Shown here: positions 1 to 6,981 of the stretch, one piece after another
Position numbering within the stretch: the first letter of the stretch is position 1
Layout: each line of letters opens with the position of its first letter
NCBI GenBank assembly: GCA_046302855.1
Contig: JBKCHH010000038.1
Span: 1-11,636, forward strand
From: JBKCHH01 sp046302855
GTDB lineage: Bacteria; Pseudomonadota; Alphaproteobacteria; Rickettsiales; UBA8987
Direction of reading: 5' to 3'
Length of the DNA stretch: 11,636 nucleotides
Notes under the pieces: model-generated
What the model was told of the DNA's origin: nothing
Database searches by the model: none
What the model saw: the letters and a program-made list of their open reading frames with translations, nothing else
Program-made: the position numbers and the translations under genes

Positions 1-2911
1 AGAAATAAACAATGCCAGAAAGGCATTTGATACAATAATTAACAATAAAGATGTCTTTAATATTCGCACCATCCATTCATTCTGCCAAACCATTTTAAAA
101 AAATTTCCTTTCGAGGCTGGTGTTTCGGTAAATTTTACCGCCATTGATGCCAATAAACAAAGGGAACTTATCTTAAACAGTTGGCAAAGGGTGCAGAATA
201 ATTATTTAGCAGATGAAAAATTTTTGCAATCCGTAAAGATTCTTAAAAATCAGTTAGATACAGGAAGTATTAATGGCTTTATAATAGATGTTGCAAAAAA
301 CAAGGATAAGATTTTTTTATCAAACAACAACCATATAAAAAAAAATCTTGGGCTACAGAATATAGAAAAATTTGAAGATATAGTTGCCAAGCCCTCCCTC
401 AAAATTTTTGAATTCATAAAACAATATAGTAAAAAGCTAGATAGTTATAATGAAAATATGCAAATTATTAACCAACTAATTGATTGGTTCGATGAAAAAA
501 ACTTTTATAACTACGCCCATATTTTTCTTGAAAAGAAAAATTTATTACAAAGAAAAACAATAGCTAATTTCTGCGATAAAAACCCTGCTTTTAAAGAATT
601 TATTGAGGAGGAGGTGGAGAGGATTTCAAAAGTAATTACCCAAATAAATGCTTTTAAAATTTATGAATTTTCTAATGCCTTTTTATATTTATCTCAGCTT
701 ATTTTGCGGGAATATGAATCAATAAAAAAATACTACGGTTTTGTAGATTTTGATGACCAAATTGAAAGGGTAAAAAATCTATTATGCAATTCAGAATTTT
801 CTGCTTGGATTAACTATAAGTTAGATACCAAAATTGAACATATTTTGCTAGATGAGGCACAAGATACCTCGCCCAAACAGTGGGAAATTATGAGTGCCAT
901 AGGGGAAGAATTTTTTAGTGGCGAGGGTGCCTATAATAACAACCGCACCATTTTTGTGGTGGGGGATGAAAAGCAATCCATCTTTAGCTTTCAAGGGGCA
1001 AATATAAATATATTTAAACAGATGTATCAATTTTATGCAAGTAAGGCGGGGCAAATTAATAAGCCCTTTTTTCAAATTAATTTAGATTTTTCTTTCCGCT
1101 CTGCAAAACCAATTTTGGCTTTGGTAGATAGTATTTTTTCTAACCCAGAAATGGCAAAAAAAATTAGCATTATGGGTGAAGATATTCGCCACCGAGTGTT
1201 TCGTGAAAATGCCTTTGGTAAGGTGGTGTTAATGAAGCTATTTCAAGCTGAAGCCTCTAGCAAACCGCCAGAAAATTTAGATGAACTTTTGCATTATTTA
1301 GTAAGTGAAGATGAGTTTGAAACCTACCACAAACTTTTTGCAAAAAAAGTAGCAAAATTCATTCAAGAAAAGGTAAAAAATGAAGGTTTTGAATATAAGG
1401 ATTTTATGCTCCTTTATAGAAAAAGTGCTAGAATTGTGCCATTTATTCAAGCATCTTTTCAAGATGAAAAAATACATTTAAGTGGTGCTAGTGATTTAGA
1501 ATTACAAGAACATATTATAGCCAAACACTTGATTGGCATTGCGAAAGCTCTGTTAAATTTGCAAGATGATTTTTCTTTAACCCACCTATTAAAATCGCCA
1601 ATTTTTAACTTTTCTTTTGCAGAATTAACCCCTCTTTTGCAAAACAGAAACGAGCCTTTAATAGATATTATTGCAGTGCAAAAAACCGAAATATATAATA
1701 CAATAATTACTCTGCAACTGCTGGCAAAAAACTCATCTCCTTACGAGTTTTATTTTGATTTGCTATCTAAATATAATAAAAATTTTTATTCGGTTTATGG
1801 CACAGATGCTGAAAAAATTATCCATCAATTTTTAGAAGTGGCAAGAACGGTAAATGTAAATCAGGCTCATAATTTAGAGCTTTTTATTAACTGGTTTAAT
1901 CTATCAGATTTTAAAATTACTAATAGTAGTAATGGAATCGAAAATGCGGTGCAGTTGCTTTCAATCCATGCCTCAAAAGGCCTGCAGGCAAAGGTGGTGG
2001 TTTTGCTAGATACCTATACGAACGCCTCTTATAATAGAGATAAATTGCTTTTTGAAGATGATTCATGCCTGCTTATTCCACCAAAAAGTGATGCAGAAAC
2101 AGTGCCTTACATAAATAATATTATCCAACAAAAAAACCAGTATCAAGAGGCGGAAGATAAAAGGCTACTATATGTTGCCTTAACTAGGGCAGAAGATGAG
2201 CTTTGTATTATGGCAATGGGTTCCACCTCTTTAAAAGAAAATGGCAATAGCTGGTATAATATTATAGAGCATGGTATTTTAAGCGCCCATAATAGCAATC
2301 CAGATTTAATTCTTGAAAGTAATTTTGGCGATGAGCTTTTCGAAAAACTATCCCTTAGCAATAATAAAGTTCTTACCAAAAAAGATAAGGGGAATAAAGA
2401 AAAACCTAGTAATTACATAGAATTAAAAGAAATAAACGAACTAAAATTTAATGATGCATATAACCAAAGTTATGAGCCAAATATTATTCCAGAATATAAG
2501 GTGGAGCGGGGCAATATAATCCATACTGTCTTGAGTGAAATAAAAACACCAGATATTACAATAGCTTATATAGATAGCTTGCTTAATAATTTAAACTATC
2601 AAGAAGCGGGCTTAAGCCAAAAACTATTTTCTATTGTGCAAACACATCATGAAATTTTCTCGCAAAATTCCTATGCAGAACAAGAGCTTATGTTCAATAA
2701 TAACTTATATAGAATAGATAGGCTGGTTATAAACCACTCTAAAAAGCAAATAAAAATTATCGATTTTAAAACAGATGCAGACACTACTTTAAAAAACATA
2801 TATAAAAATCAACTAGGTAATTATAAGAATTCAATTGAATTAATTTATCCAAACTACGAAATTGGTACTTATATTTTGTGGATAGAAAATGGTGAACTGG
2901 TGGCGGTTTAG
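1..2911 (+). CDS. addA: AddA-type helicase-nuclease, double-strand break repair (5' end cut by window edge)
   Basis: This is the ATP-driven UvrD-family helicase and nuclease subunit of AddAB, which resects double-strand breaks to load RecA in the cytoplasm. The frame is open from base 2, giving 969 visible codons. A GTG at 191 is not the start, because conserved sequence (TIHSFC, 68-85, then KKFPFEAG) lies upstream of it. Visible helicase motifs are LLDEAQDTSPKQWE (motif II, DE codons 851-856), GDEKQSIFSFQGA (963-1001), SFRS (about 1090), SIHASKGLQAK (about 1960-1995) and RLLYVALTRAEDEL (about 2161-2202). The C-terminal PD-(D/E)XK nuclease also looks intact: RGNIIH (about 2507), an acidic EQEL (2678-2689), YRIDRLVI, IIDFKTD (D at 2762, K at 2768) and YKNQLGNY (about 2801-2824). 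AddA of alphaproteobacteria is usually about 1,100-1,200 residues, so roughly 100 residues including the Walker A loop are missing. The partner addB is outside the window. Confidence 0.95.
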   Translation, partial: EINNARKAFDTIINNKDVFNIRTIHSFCQTILKKFPFEAGVSVNFTAIDANKQRELILNSWQRVQNNYLADEKFLQSVKILKNQLDTGSINGFIIDVAKNKDKIFLSNNNHIKKNLGLQNIEKFEDIVAKPSLKIFEFIKQYSKKLDSYNENMQIINQLIDWFDEKNFYNYAHIFLEKKNLLQRKTIANFCDKNPAFKEFIEEEVERISKVITQINAFKIYEFSNAFLYLSQLILREYESIKKYYGFVDFDDQIERVKNLLCNSEFSAWINYKLDTKIEHILLDEAQDTSPKQWEIMSAIGEEFFSGEGAYNNNRTIFVVGDEKQSIFSFQGANINIFKQMYQFYASKAGQINKPFFQINLDFSFRSAKPILALVDSIFSNPEMAKKISIMGEDIRHRVFRENAFGKVVLMKLFQAEASSKPPENLDELLHYLVSEDEFETYHKLFAKKVAKFIQEKVKNEGFEYKDFMLLYRKSARIVPFIQASFQDEKIHLSGASDLELQEHIIAKHLIGIAKALLNLQDDFSLTHLLKSPIFNFSFAELTPLLQNRNEPLIDIIAVQKTEIYNTIITLQLLAKNSSPYEFYFDLLSKYNKNFYSVYGTDAEKIIHQFLEVARTVNVNQAHNLELFINWFNLSDFKITNSSNGIENAVQLLSIHASKGLQAKVVVLLDTYTNASYNRDKLLFEDDSCLLIPPKSDAETVPYINNIIQQKNQYQEAEDKRLLYVALTRAEDELCIMAMGSTSLKENGNSWYNIIEHGILSAHNSNPDLILESNFGDELFEKLSLSNNKVLTKKDKGNKEKPSNYIELKEINELKFNDAYNQSYEPNIIPEYKVERGNIIHTVLSEIKTPDITIAYIDSLLNNLNYQEAGLSQKLFSIVQTHHEIFSQNSYAEQELMFNNNLYRIDRLVINHSKKQIKIIDFKTDADTTLKNIYKNQLGNYKNSIELIYPNYEIGTYILWIENGELVAV

Positions 2912-2916
2912 TTATA

Positions 2917-2952
2917 AAAATCTAAGACTTTAATCTTTAAAATTAGTTTTTT
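2917..2952 (+). terminator. Weak AT-only hairpin with T-run after addA
   Basis: In the 71-base gap between addA and leuC, AAAA-T-CTAA (2917-2925) can pair with TTAGTTTT (2943-2950). An inner TTTAA/TTAAA pair is also possible, and a run of T follows. The stem contains almost no G:C pairs, so it may not terminate transcription. addA and leuC could be co-transcribed. The gap also holds a pyrimidine-rich stretch (TTTTTTCTCTCTATTTTCTCT, about 2947-2967) and no convincing promoter. Confidence 0.2.
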
Positions 2953-2982
2953 CTCTCTATTTTCTCTAAAAAATATAAAGCT

Positions 2983-4395
2983 ATGCCAAAAACTTCCCAA
3001 ACACTTTTCGATAAAATTTGGAATGGTCATATAGTAGATGAAGAAGAAAACGGCGTAACCACCCTATATATAGATAGGCACTTGATTCACGAGGTTACTT
3101 CCCCCCAAGCATTTGAAAATTTAAGGTTGCAAAATAGAAAGGTTCATTCTCCCCATTCTAACTTGGCGGTGGCAGATCACAATGTGCCAACCCTTAATCG
3201 CAAGCAGGGCATTAGTGATGAAACCTCTCGCATTCAAGTAGAAACCTTGGAAGAAAACTGCAGGGAATTTGGCATTACTTACTATTCTCTATCTGATAAA
3301 AGGCAGGGGATTGTGCATGTAGTAGGCCCTGAACAGGGCTTTACGCAACCGGGCATGACCATTGTTTGTGGGGATTCTCACACCTCTACCCACGGCGCTT
3401 TTGGTGCTTTGGCCTTTGGTATTGGCACTTCTGAAGTGGAACATGTTTTGGCAACGCAAACTCTAGTGCAAACAAGACCCAAAAATATGCTAATTAAAGT
3501 AATTGGTGAACTAGATGCAAGTTTAACGGCAAAGGATATAATTCTAGCAATAATTGGCAAAATTGGCACAGCTGGTGGCACTGGCTTTGTTATGGAATAT
3601 GCTGGAAAGGCGATAGAAAAGCTATCCATGGAAGGGCGAATGACCATCTGTAATATGTCTATAGAGGCAGGGGCGAGAGCTGGACTAATTGCACCGGATG
3701 AAAAAACCTTTGCTTACATAAAGGGCAGACCCCTTGCCCCTTCAAAAGACCAGTTTGAAAAGGCGGTTAGCTACTGGAAAACACTATATACCGATAAGGA
3801 TGCCAAGTTCGATAAAATAGTGGAAGTAAATATTAGTAATATCGCCCCCCTTGTTACTTGGGGAACAAGCCCGCAAGATGTAGTTGCTATCGATGGCATA
3901 GTGCCAAACCCAAAGGATATTGAAGATGAAAATCAAAGAAAATCAGTTGAAAGGTCGCTTAGCTATATGGGCTTAAAGGCTGGCACTAAAATGACAGATA
4001 TTTCAATAGATAAGGTGTTTATAGGTTCTTGCACCAACGCTAGGATTGAAGATTTGCGTGCCGTTGCCAATTTAGTAAAGGGCAAAAAAGTTTCAAACAC
4101 CATAAAACTGGCTATGATAGTTCCGGGTTCTGGTTTAGTAAAAGAGCAAGCAGAAAAAGAAGGTTTGGATAAAATTTTTATTAAATCTGGTTTTGAATGG
4201 CGTGAACCTGGTTGTTCAATGTGTTTAGCCATGAATGCCGATAGGCTAGAAGAGGGTGAACGCTGTGCTTCCACCTCTAATAGAAATTTTGAAGGTAGGC
4301 AAGGCAGGGGTGGGCGAACCCATCTTCTAAGCCCCATAATGGCCGCCGCCAGTGCTATAAAAGGCAAATTAGCGGATGTTAGAGAGTTTGTTTAA
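2983..4395 (+). CDS. leuC: 3-isopropylmalate dehydratase, large subunit
   Basis: With LeuD, this aconitase-family 4Fe-4S enzyme isomerises 2-isopropylmalate to 3-isopropylmalate, the second committed step of leucine synthesis, in the cytoplasm. The 470 residues match the family's usual length of about 465-475. Cluster ligands are C350 in FIGSCTNARIEDL and C411 and C414 in REPGCSMCLAMN, close in spacing to E. coli LeuC. Other family blocks are VCGDSHTSTHGAFGALAFG (about 128-146), the N-terminal TLFDKIW, and the C-terminal STSNRNFEGRQGRGGRTHL. The ATG fits the usual MPKT-TLFDKIW beginning, but no Shine-Dalgarno is visible (AAAATATAAAGCT precedes it). leuD does not follow: the next gene is convergent lipA, whose end overlaps the last codons of leuC. 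LeuD must be elsewhere if the enzyme is active. A homoaconitase or another isomerase-type large subunit is less likely. Confidence 0.96.
   Translation: MPKTSQTLFDKIWNGHIVDEEENGVTTLYIDRHLIHEVTSPQAFENLRLQNRKVHSPHSNLAVADHNVPTLNRKQGISDETSRIQVETLEENCREFGITYYSLSDKRQGIVHVVGPEQGFTQPGMTIVCGDSHTSTHGAFGALAFGIGTSEVEHVLATQTLVQTRPKNMLIKVIGELDASLTAKDIILAIIGKIGTAGGTGFVMEYAGKAIEKLSMEGRMTICNMSIEAGARAGLIAPDEKTFAYIKGRPLAPSKDQFEKAVSYWKTLYTDKDAKFDKIVEVNISNIAPLVTWGTSPQDVVAIDGIVPNPKDIEDENQRKSVERSLSYMGLKAGTKMTDISIDKVFIGSCTNARIEDLRAVANLVKGKKVSNTIKLAMIVPGSGLVKEQAEKEGLDKIFIKSGFEWREPGCSMCLAMNADRLEEGERCASTSNRNFEGRQGRGGRTHLLSPIMAAASAIKGKLADVREFV
4379..4395. other. 17-base convergent overlap of leuC and lipA 3' ends
   Basis: leuC stops with TAA at 4393-4395 on the + strand, and lipA stops with TAA read from 4381-4379 on the - strand. 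The final codons of each gene therefore lie within the other, and there is no spacer that could carry a shared terminator. Confidence 0.95.
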
Positions 4396-5329
4396 GTCTA
4401 TTCCTTTTTAATTCCGCAAAATCGCTATCGGCGTGGTAGGAAGACCTAGTAAGGGGGGAGGCAGAAACCATCAAAAAGCCTTTAGCATAGGCAATTTCTT
4501 CTAGTTTTTTGAACTCTTCTGGCGAATAATAGCGGATGATGGGTGCGTGTTTTGGCGTAGGTTGCAGATACTGCCCTATGGTTAAAAAATCTACATCGGC
4601 TGAACGCAAATCGTCCATTACTTGATGCACTTCTTGAGCGGTTTCGCCCAACCCCACCATTAGTCCAGATTTGGTAAATGTTTGTGGCACCAGCTCCTTT
4701 ACTTTACTTAGCAATTTTAAAGAGGCAAAATACCTAGAACCTGGGCGAATTTTGGGGTATAGAGAAGGCACCGTTTCAATATTATGATTAAACACATCTG
4801 GCTTGGCGTAAATTACCACATCTTCCGCCCCATTTTTTTTTAAAAAGTCAGGGGTTAGAATTTCGATAGTAGTGTTGGGGGAAGTTTTTCTTATCCGCAT
4901 AATACATTCGGCAAAGTGGCTAGCACCGCCATCTGGCAAATCATCCCTATCAACAGAAGTGATTACTATATGATTTAAGCCCAGCTCTTTTATAGCATTA
5001 CTTAAATTTTCTGGCTCGTGCGGGTCTAAAGAGTTTGGCAAACCGGTTTTAACATTACAAAAACTGCAGGCTCTGGTGCAGGTATCACCCATTATCATAA
5101 CGGTGGCGTGCTTTTTTTCCCAACATTCACCAATATTTGGACAGGCAGCCTCTTCACAAACAGTAGTTAATTTATTTTTGCGGATAGTATCAAAGGTGAA
5201 CTTAAAGCCCGCTGATTGTGGCGCCTTTACCCTTAGCCAATCTGGGCGGGGTGGATTTACCGAAATGGAATTCTTTGCCTTTTCAGGATGCCTTTGTTTC
5301 CACAGCTTCTCTTTTTCTGCTAGTAGCAT
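4379..5329 (-). CDS. lipA: Lipoyl synthase (radical SAM)
   Basis: LipA inserts two sulfurs into the octanoyl group on lipoyl domains of pyruvate and 2-oxoglutarate dehydrogenases and the glycine cleavage H protein. The 316 residues are normal for the family. Both 4Fe-4S sites are complete. The auxiliary cluster cysteines are C58, C63 and C69 (CEEAACPNIGEC), and the radical SAM cysteines are C84, C88 and C91 (CTRACSFC). The C-terminal RSSYHAD (about 295-301) carries the conserved serine ligand of the auxiliary cluster. TSVDRDDLPDGGA and GLGET are further family blocks. The ATG at 5329 gives the familiar RHPEKA and DWLRVKAP N-terminus. The pccB stop lies in the same frame four codons upstream (TAA ACC CCT CTC ATC ATG), so no earlier ATG is possible. 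The spacer is C-rich and has no Shine-Dalgarno, so translation probably depends on coupling to pccB. Confidence 0.97.
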   Translation of the reverse strand: MLLAEKEKLWKQRHPEKAKNSISVNPPRPDWLRVKAPQSAGFKFTFDTIRKNKLTTVCEEAACPNIGECWEKKHATVMIMGDTCTRACSFCNVKTGLPNSLDPHEPENLSNAIKELGLNHIVITSVDRDDLPDGGASHFAECIMRIRKTSPNTTIEILTPDFLKKNGAEDVVIYAKPDVFNHNIETVPSLYPKIRPGSRYFASLKLLSKVKELVPQTFTKSGLMVGLGETAQEVHQVMDDLRSADVDFLTIGQYLQPTPKHAPIIRYYSPEEFKKLEEIAYAKGFLMVSASPLTRSSYHADSDFAELKRNRLKQTL

Positions 5330-5341
5330 GATGAGAGGGGT

Positions 5342-6871
5342 TTAGAGGGGTAAATTATCGTGCTTTTTATATGGATGCTCCACCTTTTTATCCTTTAAAA
5401 GGGTTAATGCTTTGCAAACCCGCCATCTAGTGTTTTGTGGGCGGATGACATCATCTATAAAACCCCTAGAGGCGGCAAAAAAGGGAGTAGAGAATTTTTC
5501 TCTGTATTCCTCTTCATTTTTTTTCATATCGGCCTCTGTTTTATCGCGATATAAAATTTTAGAGGCACCTTCTGCCCCCATGACCGCAATTTCTGCATTT
5601 GCCCAAGCGTAGTTAATATCACCCTTTAGATGTTTTGAATTCATTACTATATAAGCACCACCATAGGCTTTGCGAGTAATTACCGTAACCTTTGGCACAG
5701 TGGCTTCTGCAAAAGCGTAGAGGAGTTTTGCTCCGTGTTTTATAATACCGTGATGTTCTTGCGAAACACCCGGCAAAAAGCCCGGCACATCTACAAATGT
5801 TAGAATGGGAATGTTAAAGGCATCGCAAAAACGAATGAATCTTGCCGCCTTAACAGAGGCAGAAATATCTAAGCAACCTGCTAAGATTTTTGGTTGATTG
5901 GCAACAATGCCAACTGTGCTACCCATCATCCTACCAAAGCCTATAATCATATTTTTAGCATGTTCTGGCTGAATTTCAAAAAAATCACCCTCATCTACTA
6001 CCCTATGCACCAACTCCATCATATCATATGGCTTGTTAGGGTTATCTGGAATTAAAGTGTTTAGCGAAACATCAATCCTATCAGCCGAATCTTCTACCAC
6101 CCTTGTGGGGGGCTGTTCTTTGCTGTTTAAGGGAAGGAAATTAAATAATCTTCTAGCTTCTAACAAAGCATCCACATCATTTTCAAATGCCAAGTCTGCC
6201 ACCCCAGTTTTTTTGGTGTGAAGGCTTGCCCCGCCTAATTCTTCTTGGGTTACGGTTTCATGCGTTACCGTTTTTACCACCTCTGGACCAGTTACAAACA
6301 TGTAAGAAGACCCCTTTACCATAAAAATAAAATCAGTAAGGGCGGGAGAATAAACTGCTCCACCAGCACAAGGCCCTAAAATTAGTGAAATCTGCGGAAA
6401 TACGCCAGAGGCAATTACATTTCTTTGAAAAATCTCACCATAACCGCTTAAAGAATCAACCCCTTCTTGAATTCTAGCCCCACCAGAATCATTAATACCA
6501 ATTACTGGTGCACCTACCTTTAAGGCTGTATCCATTAACCTACATATTTTACCGGCATTGGCTTCACTCATAGAGCCACCAAATACGGTGAAATCTTGGC
6601 TGTAAACAAAAACTAGCCTTCCGTTAATAGTGCCGTGCCCTGTAACCACGCCATCACCCGCGATTTTCTTTTTATCCATATCGAAATCGGTAGAGCGATG
6701 CTCCACAAACATTCCCGCCTCTTCAAAAGAATCTGGGTCTAGCAATACTTCAATCCTTTCCCTTGCGGTTAATTTTCCCCTTTTGTGCTGAGCTTGAATT
6801 TTATCTTCCCCACCGCCAAGCCTTGCTTCCCTTCTTTTTTGCTCTAATATTTTAGTAACTGTTAATTTCAA
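5342..6871 (-). CDS. pccB: Biotin-dependent acyl-CoA carboxylase, carboxyltransferase beta subunit (propionyl-CoA type)
   Basis: This subunit transfers carboxyl from carboxybiotin to an acyl-CoA, classically propionyl-CoA to methylmalonyl-CoA. The 509 residues are typical of PccB. Visible blocks are KLTARERI (33-40), FGGSMSEA (about 97-104), NDSGGARIQEGVDSL (127-141), GPCAGGAVYSPALTDF (166-181), DVPGFLPGVSQEHHGIIKHG (361-380), KAYGGAY (401-407) and a C-terminal KKHDNLPL like the mitochondrial enzyme. Position 408 is isoleucine (GGAYIVM), where propionyl-CoA carboxylases usually have aspartate. The following block reads WANAEIAVMG instead of the usual WPTAEIAVMG. Acetyl-CoA or mixed specificity, or a methylmalonyl-CoA decarboxylase alpha subunit, is therefore possible. 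The start is TTG (6871-6869): an in-frame TAA lies 15 bases upstream and the first ATG is past residue 50. No Shine-Dalgarno is visible. The biotin carboxylase partner pccA is not in the window. lipA follows after 12 bases. Confidence 0.92.
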   Translation of the reverse strand: MKLTVTKILEQKRREARLGGGEDKIQAQHKRGKLTARERIEVLLDPDSFEEAGMFVEHRSTDFDMDKKKIAGDGVVTGHGTINGRLVFVYSQDFTVFGGSMSEANAGKICRLMDTALKVGAPVIGINDSGGARIQEGVDSLSGYGEIFQRNVIASGVFPQISLILGPCAGGAVYSPALTDFIFMVKGSSYMFVTGPEVVKTVTHETVTQEELGGASLHTKKTGVADLAFENDVDALLEARRLFNFLPLNSKEQPPTRVVEDSADRIDVSLNTLIPDNPNKPYDMMELVHRVVDEGDFFEIQPEHAKNMIIGFGRMMGSTVGIVANQPKILAGCLDISASVKAARFIRFCDAFNIPILTFVDVPGFLPGVSQEHHGIIKHGAKLLYAFAEATVPKVTVITRKAYGGAYIVMNSKHLKGDINYAWANAEIAVMGAEGASKILYRDKTEADMKKNEEEYREKFSTPFFAASRGFIDDVIRPQNTRWRVCKALTLLKDKKVEHPYKKHDNLPL

Positions 6872-6898
6872 GGTAATAGTATTTTATTGTAGATGAGC

Positions 6899-6927
6899 CT
6901 TTTAACTTAAAATTTTGCCTGCTTCAA
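6899..6927 (-). promoter_or_regulatory. Candidate sigma70-like promoter for pccB-lipA
   Basis: On the - strand, TTGAAG (6927-6922) and TAAAAG (6904-6899) are separated by 17 bases. Each matches four of six consensus positions. Transcription would begin about 20 bases before the TTG start of pccB. In DNA this AT-rich such matches arise by chance, and the gene could instead be read from the upstream kinase operon. Confidence 0.25.
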
Positions 6928-6942
6928 CTAAAAAAATTTTAG
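6928..6942. repeat. Short perfect inverted repeat in the kinase-pccB gap
   Basis: CTAAAA-AAA-TTTTAG is a six-base perfect inverted repeat just upstream of the candidate -35 box. It lies in the 110-base gap (6872-6981), the only sizeable gap on the - strand. With one G:C pair per arm it is a poor terminator. It could be an operator half-site pair or chance. Confidence 0.25.
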
Positions 6943-6981
6943 GGACAAATATTAGGTGGTGATAACCAAGATTTTTAACCA

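Noticed and set aside
191..2911. GTG at 191 as the start of addA
   Set aside because: The frame is open to the left edge and encodes the conserved TIHSFC motif before this codon, so the gene begins outside the window.
2974..2979. TATAAA just before leuC as a -10 box
   Set aside because: It is only three bases from the ATG and has no -35 partner at 16-18 bases, so transcription would start inside the gene.
3963..4367. 134-codon open frame antisense to leuC
   Set aside because: It lies wholly opposite a strongly conserved gene, has a low-complexity Ser/Pro/Ala composition and shows no recognisable domain.
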